This document shows positions 15,617 to 23,779 of a stretch of 64,000 nucleotides of DNA, in pieces (position 1 is the stretch's first letter; each line of letters opens with the position of its first letter). The position numbers were made by a program, and so were the translations under genes. The DNA lies in contig NZ_CP058364.1 in the NCBI RefSeq assembly GCF_013391805.1, positions 868,501 to 932,500 on the forward strand. The letters run 5' to 3'. The notes under the pieces were generated by a model, which was not told where the DNA came from, searched no databases, and saw nothing but the letters and a program-made list of their open reading frames with translations. The stretch is from Galbibacter sp. BG1. GTDB taxonomy: Bacteria > Bacteroidota > Bacteroidia > Flavobacteriales > Flavobacteriaceae.

Positions 15617-15731
15617 GGTTTTCTTTGTTTAAATGTTTACTTAAATTTTGCAACACGAATGTAATAATATTTTTTATTCGTTTACAAATAATTTTACAGC
15701 ATTTTTAACAATTTTATGGATGCCGCAAAAA

Positions 15732-16976
15732 TCATTTAATTAATTTACGAATGTAACTACCTATTTGGATCATTGATCCTTTATTTTTATTTATAAAATT
15801 ATCATTTATCGCCCCAACCTTCTTTAAATCCTCTTGATTTTCAATTAGATAATCAATTTCATTCGCAAAATCATTTTTGTTCGAAATGGAAATTATTCCG
15901 CCAAGTGAAACCAATTTTTCAGCTTCAATAAAGCCAGAATAATTCTTACCGATAAATACAGGGATGCCAAAAACGGCCGGCTCCAATGTATTATGCAATC
16001 CTGTATTACCCATACCACCGCCAACATATGCCATATCTGCATAATTATACACCTTGGTAAGCAAACCAATAGTGTCTAAAATTAGCACATCATAATCGGC
16101 CAGTTGCTTATTTTCTTTTTCTGAAAAAAGCACCACTTTTTTATGAAAGCCATTCTTTAACTTCTCTATTAAATGAGGTTTTATATTGTGAGGGGCTATA
16201 ATATATTTTAATCTTTTGGAAGAATCCCGATTAATATAATCTACCAAGATCTTTTCGTCCTCCGGCCATGTACTTCCAGCCACAAGACATAAATTTTCTT
16301 GCTTAAACTCCTGTACAAACTCTAAATGATTATCCCTTTTCAATATTTCTGCCACCCGATCGAAACGGGTATCGCCACTTACCGTTACATTTTCTATGTT
16401 TATTTTTCTTAGCAATTCTTTAGACCTTTCGTCTTGAACAAAAAAATGATTGAAGGTTTGCAACGATTTTCTCATAAACGCTCCATACCAATGAAAAAAC
16501 GATTGCCGCTCCCTAAATATTCCTGAAATTAATAAGGTGGGTATTTTTCTTTTTTTTAATCCGGAAAGATAATTGGGCCAAAATTCGTATTTCACAAAAA
16601 TGGCGAGTTGCGGATTTACAATCTCTAAAAACTGTCTTACATTGAATTTGGTATCCAGCGGAAGGTAACAAACTACATCTGCAGCACCTGTGTTTTTTTT
16701 CACCTCGTAACCTGAAGGGGAAAAGAACGTTACTAAAATTTTATGCCCTGGAAAATCTTTTCGTGCTTGCTCCATAACTGGCAAACCCTGTTCAAACTCC
16801 CCCAAAGAAGCCGTATGAAACCAAATTACTTTATCATCTTTGGTAATTTCTGAGACCAAAAAACTAAAAACCCCTTTTCTCCCATCGACAAAAAGCTTTA
16901 GCTTTTCATTGAAAATAGCGGCAATACCAACAAAAAATCTGGTTAAATAAACTAGAATATTATATAAAAAAAACAC
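15732..16976 (-). CDS. waaA: 3-deoxy-D-manno-octulosonic acid (Kdo) transferase
   Basis: The 414-residue protein has the WaaA layout. A membrane-anchoring N-terminus (residues 1-22) leads to the glycosyltransferase-N domain with WFHTASLGEFEQGLPV, whose Glu is catalytic. A GT-B C-terminal half follows, with SGDTRFDRV, AGSTWPEDEKIL and GGGMGNTGLHNTLEPAVFG. It transfers Kdo from CMP-Kdo to lipid A precursor. The start is a GTG at 16974-16976 directly before the hydrophobic segment. Transcription diverges from the DegT/galE pair. Confidence 0.93.
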   Translation of the reverse strand: MFFLYNILVYLTRFFVGIAAIFNEKLKLFVDGRKGVFSFLVSEITKDDKVIWFHTASLGEFEQGLPVMEQARKDFPGHKILVTFFSPSGYEVKKNTGAADVVCYLPLDTKFNVRQFLEIVNPQLAIFVKYEFWPNYLSGLKKRKIPTLLISGIFRERQSFFHWYGAFMRKSLQTFNHFFVQDERSKELLRKINIENVTVSGDTRFDRVAEILKRDNHLEFVQEFKQENLCLVAGSTWPEDEKILVDYINRDSSKRLKYIIAPHNIKPHLIEKLKNGFHKKVVLFSEKENKQLADYDVLILDTIGLLTKVYNYADMAYVGGGMGNTGLHNTLEPAVFGIPVFIGKNYSGFIEAEKLVSLGGIISISNKNDFANEIDYLIENQEDLKKVGAINDNFINKNKGSMIQIGSYIRKLIK

Positions 16977-17020
16977 TTTTCTCCTTTTGTCGCTAAAATA
17001 CGTTACTTTCTGTTAATACA

Positions 17021-17051
17021 TTGGGTACGGTAACTTAATTTTGTAATTTTG
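17021..17051 (+). promoter_or_regulatory. Bacteroidota-type promoter of the DegT-galE operon
   Basis: TTGGG (17021) and a perfect TAnnTTTG box (TAATTTTG, 17044-17051) are 20 bases apart. They lie 23 bases before the ATG, giving a very short leader. This is the best promoter match in the window. Confidence 0.6.
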
Positions 17052-17074
17052 TAGCTACTTAAGACCATATCTCC

Positions 17075-18232
17075 ATGAGAAAAATACAGATGGTTGACTT
17101 GCAAAGTCAATACGAATTCATAAAAGAAAAAGTAAATAATTCCATAACCGAAGTTTTAGAATCTGCAGCTTTTATAAACGGCCCCGAAGTTCATAATTTT
17201 CAAAAAGAACTCGAGGCGTATTTAGGTGTAAAGCACGTAATCCCTTGCGCTAATGGCACAGACGCCTTGCAAATCGCCATGATGGGACTCGATCTTAAGC
17301 CCGGAGATGAGGTAATTACTGTAGACTTTACTTTTGCGGCCACAGTAGAAGTAATTGGTTTGTTACAGCTTACCCCTGTTTTGGTAGATGTAGAGCCCGA
17401 TACTTTTAATATGGATGTAGACGCTCTTAAAAAAGCAATTACACCAAAAACTAAAGCTATAGTTCCTGTACACCTATTTGGTCAATGCGCCAATATGGAA
17501 GCCATCATGGAAATTGCTGAGGCACATAATTTATATGTTATAGAAGACAACGCCCAGGCCATTGGAGCCGATTATACCTTTAAAAACGGAACAACAAAAA
17601 AGGCTGGAACTATGGGAGATGTAGGTGCTACTTCTTTCTTCCCCTCTAAAAACCTTGGTTGTTATGGCGACGGCGGAGCTATTTTTACCAATAACGACGA
17701 ATTGGCCCACACTTTACGTGGAATTGTAAACCACGGAATGTACGAACGCTACCATCACGATGTCGTTGGGGTCAACTCTAGGTTAGATTCCATTCAAGCG
17801 GCTGTTCTTAGGGCTAAACTTCCGCTTCTGGACAGTTACAACCAAAAAAGAAGGGACGCTGCCAGAAAATACACTGCCTCTTTAAAAGATAACAAACATA
17901 TAATTACACCGCGACTTAATGCCCCCTGCGGAAAAGACCGTATATGCGACACTTGCAATTGTCATGTTTTTCACCAGTACACTTTACGTATTACCAACGG
18001 AAAAAGAGATGCGCTGGTAAAATTTTTAAACGATAGCGGTATCCCATGCGGTGTTTACTACCCAATACCCTTGCATTTGCAAAAGGCTTATAGGGACGAT
18101 AGGTACAACGAGGGGGATTTTACCGTTACAAATCTATTGGTTAAAGAAGTAGTTTCTTTACCGATGCACACCGAATTGGACGACGACCAAATATTATTCA
18201 TTACAGATAAAATCAAAGAATTTTTAGATTAA
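17075..18232 (+). CDS. DegT/DnrJ/EryC1/StrS-family sugar aminotransferase with Cys-rich insertion
   Basis: This 385-residue PLP enzyme has the PLP-lysine motif SFFPSKNLGCYGDGGA (Lys192), the substrate/cofactor segment EDNAQAIGA and CANGTDALQIAM. The family transaminates keto sugars for surface polysaccharides. Residues 285-296 hold four cysteines (Cys285, Cys291, Cys294, Cys296, pattern CX5CX2CXC) just before the conserved HVFHQYT. That looks like an added metal-binding loop. It lies upstream of galE (21-base gap) and opposite waaA, supporting a glycan role. The exact sugar is unknown. Confidence 0.88.
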   Translation: MRKIQMVDLQSQYEFIKEKVNNSITEVLESAAFINGPEVHNFQKELEAYLGVKHVIPCANGTDALQIAMMGLDLKPGDEVITVDFTFAATVEVIGLLQLTPVLVDVEPDTFNMDVDALKKAITPKTKAIVPVHLFGQCANMEAIMEIAEAHNLYVIEDNAQAIGADYTFKNGTTKKAGTMGDVGATSFFPSKNLGCYGDGGAIFTNNDELAHTLRGIVNHGMYERYHHDVVGVNSRLDSIQAAVLRAKLPLLDSYNQKRRDAARKYTASLKDNKHIITPRLNAPCGKDRICDTCNCHVFHQYTLRITNGKRDALVKFLNDSGIPCGVYYPIPLHLQKAYRDDRYNEGDFTVTNLLVKEVVSLPMHTELDDDQILFITDKIKEFLD

Positions 18233-18253
18233 CCAGAAACAGAAAACTTTTAC

Positions 18254-19270
18254 ATGAAAATATTAGTTACCGGAGGACTCGGTTTTATAGGGTCTCACAC
18301 CGTAGTAGAACTACAAAACAAAGGATTTGAAGTAATTATCATAGACAACCTATCCAATTCTTCCACCGATGTACTGGAAGGGATAAAAGCCATCACAGGC
18401 AAAGAACCTCTTTTTGAAAAATTAGACTTGCGTGAGAAAGACTCGGTTGCCGATTTTTTTAAAAAACATACCGATGTAAAAGGGGTTATCCACTTTGCAG
18501 CTTCTAAAGCTGTTGGGGAAAGTGTTGAAAAACCACTTCTCTACTACGAAAACAATCTTAGCACCTTGGTTTATCTTCTGAAAGAATTATCGGTAAAAGA
18601 CGATGCTTCCTTTATTTTTAGCTCTTCCTGTACGGTTTACGGGCAAGCTGATGAATTACCAATTACAGAAGATGCCCCAGTGAAAAAAGCTGAATCCCCT
18701 TACGGAAACACCAAACAAATTGGGGAAGAAATTATTCAAGACACCTGTAAAGTGTATCAAAACATAAAAGCGATTTCGTTAAGGTATTTTAACCCCATTG
18801 GCGCACACGAAAGCGCTAATATTGGCGAACTTCCTTTGGGTGTCCCTCAAAATCTTGTGCCCTTTATTACCCAAACCGGTGTTGGTTTGCGAAAGCAACT
18901 TTCTGTTTTTGGGGACGATTATCCAACAACAGATGGTACCTGTATTCGAGATTACATTCACGTTGTAGACTTGGCAAAAGCACATGTTATCGCGCTAGAG
19001 CGCTTAATGGAGAATAAAAACAAAACCAACTACGAAGTTTTCAATGTTGGTACAGGCACTGGAAGTTCTGTTTTGGAAGTAATTAAAAGTTTCGAAAAAG
19101 TAGCCGATAAAGAACTTAATTACAAAATAGTAGACAGGCGCGCCGGGGATGTTATTGCAGCATATGCAGACACTACCAAAGCCAACGAAGAATTAGGGTG
19201 GAAAGCAAAATCTACCTTGGATGAAGCAATGGCATCCGCATGGAAATGGGAACAAAAAGTTAGATCTTAA
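18254..19270 (+). CDS. galE: UDP-glucose 4-epimerase
   Basis: The 338-residue SDR enzyme has the NAD-binding GGLGFIGSHT (residues 7-16), IIDNLSNSS, the catalytic Ser in FSSSCTVYG and the Tyr-Lys pair in YGNTK. The C-terminal substrate motifs match GalE (RYFNPIGAHESANIGE, DGTCIRDYIHVVDLA). It interconverts UDP-glucose and UDP-galactose. It is second in an operon after the DegT aminotransferase. A perfect 11-bp inverted repeat overlaps the stop codon. Confidence 0.95.
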   Translation: MKILVTGGLGFIGSHTVVELQNKGFEVIIIDNLSNSSTDVLEGIKAITGKEPLFEKLDLREKDSVADFFKKHTDVKGVIHFAASKAVGESVEKPLLYYENNLSTLVYLLKELSVKDDASFIFSSSCTVYGQADELPITEDAPVKKAESPYGNTKQIGEEIIQDTCKVYQNIKAISLRYFNPIGAHESANIGELPLGVPQNLVPFITQTGVGLRKQLSVFGDDYPTTDGTCIRDYIHVVDLAKAHVIALERLMENKNKTNYEVFNVGTGTGSSVLEVIKSFEKVADKELNYKIVDRRAGDVIAAYADTTKANEELGWKAKSTLDEAMASAWKWEQKVRS

Positions 19271-19281
19271 TAAGATCTAAC
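19259..19281 (+). terminator. hairpin overlapping the galE stop codon
   Basis: GTTAGATCTTA and TAAGATCTAAC form a perfect 11-bp stem around a single A, and the stop codon TAA (19268-19270) lies inside it. The following TCTTTAGGA is a poor T tract, so it may act as a weak terminator or as an mRNA 3'-end or stability element. Confidence 0.5.
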
Positions 19282-19318
19282 TCTTTAGGATCCTGTATTA
19301 AATTTAAAAACCAACCTT

Positions 19319-20602
19319 ATGAAATTAAAATACCTTCTTAGTGCCTGTTGTTTTATGCTTACCATTTTAATGAGCGCACAAAACATGTATCTCCATTGCG
19401 GAAAAATTATCGATACCAAAAACGCAAAAGTGCTCAACGAAAAAACCATTGTTGTTTCTGGGAATAAAATAAAGAGCATCGATAATGGCTACTTGCAACC
19501 TAGTAATTCCAAAGACGTAGTGGTAGACCTCAAGAATAAAACAGTGCTTCCTGGATTAATGGATTTTCATGTTCATTTGGAGTCGGAAACCAATCCTAAT
19601 GCTTATTTACAGGAATTCACTTTAAACGAAGCCGATGTGGCTTTTACTTCCCAAGAAATTGCTTCGCGAACCTTAATGGCCGGTTTTACTACCGTACGTG
19701 ATTTGGGCGGTAGTGGCGTGAACATTGCGTTAAGAAATGCCATTAACCAGGGAAAAGTTGAAGGCCCCAGAATTTTTACAGCAGGGAAATCGTTGGCAAC
19801 CACTGGAGGACATGCCGACCCCACCAACGGTTACCGAAAAGACTTACAGGGTGATCCAGGCCCAAAAGAAGGTGTGGTGAATAGCGTCGATGAAGCCAAA
19901 AAAGCAGTAAGGCAACGGTACAAAAATGGGGCAGACCTTATTAAAATTACAGCTACTGGAGGCGTACTAAGCGTGGCGAAAAATGGTCAAAACCCACAAT
20001 TTACCCTAGAAGAAATAAAGGCCATCTGCGAAACGGCGGCTGATTATGGTTTTCATGTTGCTGCTCATGCCCATGGGGACGAAGGTATGCAACGTGCTGT
20101 AAAAGGTGGGGTAAAAACCATTGAGCACGGTACATTAATGAGTGATGAAACCATGGAACTTATGAAACAAAATGAAGTTTATTTGGTTCCTACGATTACC
20201 GCTGGAAAATCGGTTTCTGAAAAGGCAAAAATTGACGGGTATTACCCCGATGTTATTGTGCCTAAAGCATTGAATATTGGTCCGAAAATTCAAAATACCT
20301 TCGCAAAAGCTTACAAAAAAGGGGTTCCTATAGCATTTGGCACCGATGCCGGGGTATTTACCCATGGTGAGAACGCAAAAGAATTTGGATATATGGTTGA
20401 AGCCGGAATGAAACCGATGGAAGCCTTACAATCGGCAACCATTACCAATGCGAAAATTATTAAAAAAGAAAACGAATTGGGACAGATTGCTCCTGGTTTT
20501 CTTGCAGATATTATTGCAGTGGAAGAAAATCCTATAGACGAGATTAAGACTTTGGAAAACGTTGTATTTGTAATGAAAGACGGAAAAATTTACAAACAAT
20601 AA
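19319..20602 (+). CDS. exported metal-dependent amidohydrolase
   Basis: The 427-residue protein has a signal peptide ending near MSAQ (residue 21) and an amidohydrolase TIM barrel. Metal-site motifs are DFHVHLES (about residue 83), the Lys in LIKITATGG, HVAAHAHGDEG, TIEHGT and FGTDAG. The architecture matches imidazolonepropionase-like or prolidase-type amidohydrolases that cleave small amides or dipeptides in the periplasm. The substrate cannot be read from the sequence. It lies 48 bases after galE but is functionally unrelated. Confidence 0.85.
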   Translation: MKLKYLLSACCFMLTILMSAQNMYLHCGKIIDTKNAKVLNEKTIVVSGNKIKSIDNGYLQPSNSKDVVVDLKNKTVLPGLMDFHVHLESETNPNAYLQEFTLNEADVAFTSQEIASRTLMAGFTTVRDLGGSGVNIALRNAINQGKVEGPRIFTAGKSLATTGGHADPTNGYRKDLQGDPGPKEGVVNSVDEAKKAVRQRYKNGADLIKITATGGVLSVAKNGQNPQFTLEEIKAICETAADYGFHVAAHAHGDEGMQRAVKGGVKTIEHGTLMSDETMELMKQNEVYLVPTITAGKSVSEKAKIDGYYPDVIVPKALNIGPKIQNTFAKAYKKGVPIAFGTDAGVFTHGENAKEFGYMVEAGMKPMEALQSATITNAKIIKKENELGQIAPGFLADIIAVEENPIDEIKTLENVVFVMKDGKIYKQ

Positions 20603-20683
20603 GTAAGTTTAATAGACCAAATAAACTACTTAAAATGTAACTTCTCCTCAAATATTCTTATCTTAGAATACAACAAAATTTCT

Positions 20684-21487
20684 ATGAAGAATTCAAAAAC
20701 CCTCGCTATTGTAAACACGGTAAGTGTGCTATTGGTAATTGCCATTAATTATATTTCGCAAGCACTACGCCTTAATGGAAACACCATTGGGGAATTGAGC
20801 GACGAATACGATAATCTTTTCACGCCCGCCGGCTATGCTTTCGCTATTTGGGGGATTATATATTTAGGATTAATAGCCTTTGTGATATTCCAAATTAGAC
20901 GGGCATTTTTCAGCAAAAAAGAATCGGGATTCATTAAAGACATTGGTTTTAACTTTGCCATGGCAAATCTGGCAAATTCGTTATGGGTTTTCGCTTGGCT
21001 TTATGAATACACGCTGGTTTCTGTATTTTTAATGCTCGTCATTCTATTTTCACTGATCCGGATTATTTTAAAAGCAAACATGGAAAAATGGGATGCCCCC
21101 ATAGAAATTATAGCCTTTGTTTGGTGGCCTATTTGTATTTATTCCGGATGGATTGCAGTGGCTACCATTGCAAATATTTCTGCATATCTTTCTAAAATTG
21201 GATTCGATGGTGGCGCACTTTCGGAAGTTTCATGGACCATGATAATGATTATGGTAGCTACGGTATTAAACGTAGTGATGATTTACAAAAGAAACATGCG
21301 GGAATTCGCGGGCGTTGGTGTTTGGGCTTTGGCCGCTATTTATGTAAGACATCGTGAAACACAGGAAAATATTGCATATATAGCCATTGGAGGCGCTGTA
21401 ATTATAGTAATTTATATGCTTCTTCACGGTTACAAAAACCGGGCTACGGCTCCGCATATAAAATTAAAACAACGGTTACAGTCTTAA
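20684..21487 (+). CDS. tryptophan-rich sensory protein (TspO/MBR-related) membrane protein
   Basis: This 267-residue polytopic protein has about seven or eight hydrophobic helices. The segment FTPAGYAFAIWGIIYLGL (about residues 46-63) is the TspO/MBR first-helix signature, and SLWVFAWLYE and FVWWPICIYSGW are Trp-rich. It is longer than classical five-helix TspO, as in the tryptophan-rich sensory protein group of Bacteroidota. The ligand is unknown; TspO binds porphyrins and sterols in other bacteria. Confidence 0.75.
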   Translation: MKNSKTLAIVNTVSVLLVIAINYISQALRLNGNTIGELSDEYDNLFTPAGYAFAIWGIIYLGLIAFVIFQIRRAFFSKKESGFIKDIGFNFAMANLANSLWVFAWLYEYTLVSVFLMLVILFSLIRIILKANMEKWDAPIEIIAFVWWPICIYSGWIAVATIANISAYLSKIGFDGGALSEVSWTMIMIMVATVLNVVMIYKRNMREFAGVGVWALAAIYVRHRETQENIAYIAIGGAVIIVIYMLLHGYKNRATAPHIKLKQRLQS

Positions 21488-21498
21488 GGTTTATCTAT

Positions 21499-22848
21499 CT
21501 AAAACATACTTTGTATATCGCTACCCCAGCTAGGATAGGTGAAAATTATATTTTTTAAATCTTCCACCGTCATTTCACCATAAATAGCCATTGCAAATAG
21601 GTTAATGACCTCACTTGCCTCTGGGCCTACCAAATGTGCTCCTAAAATTTTCCCCGATTGTTTCTCCACAATGGTTTTAAAAGCGTAATAATCAGTATTT
21701 ATACGTTTGGCATTGAACCAATAAGGAACGGAGTCCGTTTTGATGATGATTTCTTTTCTTAACTGTTTAGCTTCGTCTACGGAAATTCCTACGGAAGCAA
21801 CATTGGGTAAAGTAAACACTACAGAAGGCGCTTCTTTGTAACCTGTTTTGACTCGATTTCCATTTTTTAAATTTTCAGCAACTATTTTACCCTCTTTAGT
21901 AGAAAAAGGGGTTAAAGGTAGTGCATGTGCTGAAACATCCCCACAGGCATACACGCTTTTATTGGTGGTACTCTGAAGGAATTCATTTACCTCAACACCA
22001 TTTTTATGATATGCTATAGCACCTTTTTCAAGATTTAATCCAGCAATCGACGGAACCCTCCCCGAAGTATTAAATACCATTTCTGCTTTTATGGATTGCT
22101 TCTCTCCTTCTTTTTCATAGGTAACCCTAAAATTCTTTTGAAGCTTTTCCACTGATTCCACCTCCGATTCAAAAACAAATTTAATTCCCAAATCTTTGGA
22201 TGCCGCCGTAACGTGTGCCACCATATCTTCATCGAAAACAGACAAAGGCCGTTTTCCATGATCCATAACTGTAACCTCGACACCAAAACGAGCTGCCATA
22301 TGGGCAAACTCCATCCCCACGTACCCAGCTCCTATAAAGATCATACTTTCTGGTAATGTTGGTAACGACAAAAAGTCGTCGCTGTTTTTTAAGAGATCTG
22401 CCCCTTCAAAAGTTAAGTTTCTCGGCTGTTTCCCAGAGGCGATTACTATTTTTTTAGCTTGAACTTTCTTACCTTCCACCAGCAGGGTATTTTCATCTAA
22501 AAACTCCGGCGATTGATGATACATATGGATACCAGCTTTTTTTAAACTCTCCTCCGTTTTTCGTGGAATTTTAGCTGTAAACTCTTTTTTAAAGTCCATT
22601 ACCTGTTTCCAAGTGCTCTTTGGAAGTGTTGCTACACCTTTACCCTCCAAATCTTTTGCTCTTTGGAGTATTTCCGTGGTTGCCAAAATTACTTTTTTGG
22701 GATCGCAACCTCTGTTCGCACAGGTCCCACCGAATTCCCTTTTATCGGCCACGGCCACCTTCATGCCAGCTTCAGCACAGGAATAGGCCACCGTTTGCCC
22801 GGCAATTCCGCTCCCTATTACAAACACATCAAAAGTCTCTATCTTCAT
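21499..22848 (-). CDS. FAD/NAD(P)-dependent pyridine nucleotide-disulfide oxidoreductase
   Basis: The 449-residue flavoprotein resembles glutathione reductase or dihydrolipoamide dehydrogenase. It has the FAD motif FVIGSGIAGQTVAYSCAEAG, redox-active cysteines in GGTCANRGCDPKK (CxxxxC), the NAD(P) site FIGAGYVGMEFAHMAARFG and a dimerisation domain. The family's C-terminal HPT/HE catalytic pair is not present in standard form (the tail reads YPSWGSDIQSMF), so the substrate is unclear. It reads in the same direction as the SDR gene upstream (20-base gap), suggesting one transcript. Confidence 0.85.
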   Translation of the reverse strand: MKIETFDVFVIGSGIAGQTVAYSCAEAGMKVAVADKREFGGTCANRGCDPKKVILATTEILQRAKDLEGKGVATLPKSTWKQVMDFKKEFTAKIPRKTEESLKKAGIHMYHQSPEFLDENTLLVEGKKVQAKKIVIASGKQPRNLTFEGADLLKNSDDFLSLPTLPESMIFIGAGYVGMEFAHMAARFGVEVTVMDHGKRPLSVFDEDMVAHVTAASKDLGIKFVFESEVESVEKLQKNFRVTYEKEGEKQSIKAEMVFNTSGRVPSIAGLNLEKGAIAYHKNGVEVNEFLQSTTNKSVYACGDVSAHALPLTPFSTKEGKIVAENLKNGNRVKTGYKEAPSVVFTLPNVASVGISVDEAKQLRKEIIIKTDSVPYWFNAKRINTDYYAFKTIVEKQSGKILGAHLVGPEASEVINLFAMAIYGEMTVEDLKNIIFTYPSWGSDIQSMF

Positions 22849-22868
22849 TCGTTAATTTTCATTTCATA

Positions 22869-23651
22869 TTAAAATGCAGTTTTTACCACACCTCCATCTG
22901 CCTTTAGCGCCGCTCCATTGGTAGCTGAAGAAAGCGGACTTGCAACGTAGGCAACCATATTGGCAATTTCCTGTGGATCTATAAACCGTTGCAATAAAGA
23001 TGCTGGTCTTTCTGTATTGAAAAATTCTTTTTCCACTTCTTCCCTATTATCTTCATCCACATCGGCAAAGTCTTTAACCCCTTCAGAAAATGTTGGCCCT
23101 GGTAAAACCGAATTTACGGTTACATTGGTTCCTTTTGTCGTTTCAGAAATACCCCTGGAAATAGCCAACTGCGCGGTTTTGGTCATTCCGTAATGCACCA
23201 TTTCTTCTGGAATATTAATACCACTTTCACTGGAAATAAAAATAATCCTTCCCCAATCCCGTCTTTTCATACTCGGCAAAAAAGCCCTTGAGAGCCTAAC
23301 CCCGCTCATGACATTAATATCGTAAAATCGTTGCCAGTCATTATCAGGGATCTCTTCAAATGGTTTAGGTTCGAAAACCCCGACATTATTAACCAAAATA
23401 TCAATATCACTTAAATTATTGATTAATGATTTTATTTCTTCAGGGCTTGAAAAATCACAAGCTATTCCAGATATTTTTGATTTTGGAGCAGCTTCCTTGA
23501 GTTTTTTAAGCGCCTCGTCTACCGAGTCTTCACTTCTTCCATTAATAATCACTTCTGCCCCTTCTTCGGCTAGGGTCTTGGCAATAGCAAAACCTATTCC
23601 TTTGGTAGACCCAGAAATAAATGCTCTTTTTCCTTGTAACTGTAAATCCAT
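22869..23651 (-). CDS. SDR family NAD(P)-dependent oxidoreductase
   Basis: The 260-residue classical short-chain dehydrogenase has SGSTKGIGFAIA (cofactor glycine motif), NNVG, the catalytic Ser of FISSESG, and Tyr/Lys in YGMTKTAQ. A C-terminal MVAYVASPLSSATNG segment fits the classical family. The pattern matches many Bacteroidota SDRs annotated only as oxidoreductases, and the substrate is unknown. It is first in a likely two-gene transcript with the flavoprotein downstream. Confidence 0.88.
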   Translation of the reverse strand: MDLQLQGKRAFISGSTKGIGFAIAKTLAEEGAEVIINGRSEDSVDEALKKLKEAAPKSKISGIACDFSSPEEIKSLINNLSDIDILVNNVGVFEPKPFEEIPDNDWQRFYDINVMSGVRLSRAFLPSMKRRDWGRIIFISSESGINIPEEMVHYGMTKTAQLAISRGISETTKGTNVTVNSVLPGPTFSEGVKDFADVDEDNREEVEKEFFNTERPASLLQRFIDPQEIANMVAYVASPLSSATNGAALKADGGVVKTAF

Positions 23652-23755
23652 AATGCACTTTTTATTTACTTCAAATTATTCATTCAAAACGAGATATGAA
23701 AGCTTCTGCCGTGTTTTAAGTTTAATTTAGCTTTTATAATGTTGTTGCATTCTGT

Positions 23756-23763
23756 TATCTTTG
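23756..23763 (+). promoter_or_regulatory. -7 box of a candidate mfd promoter
   Basis: TATCTTTG is a perfect TAnnTTTG box 16 bases before the GTG start of mfd. I see no good TTG at the expected distance upstream, so this is only a half-supported promoter. Confidence 0.4.
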
Positions 23764-23779
23764 CCGAAAATACGTTTAA

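Noticed and set aside
15348-15632. Ser/Ala-rich plus-strand open frame (94 codons)
   Set aside because: It is the antisense shadow of the repeat lipoprotein gene; its low-complexity Ser/Ala composition comes from the GCAGC/TCTTC repeats of the real gene.
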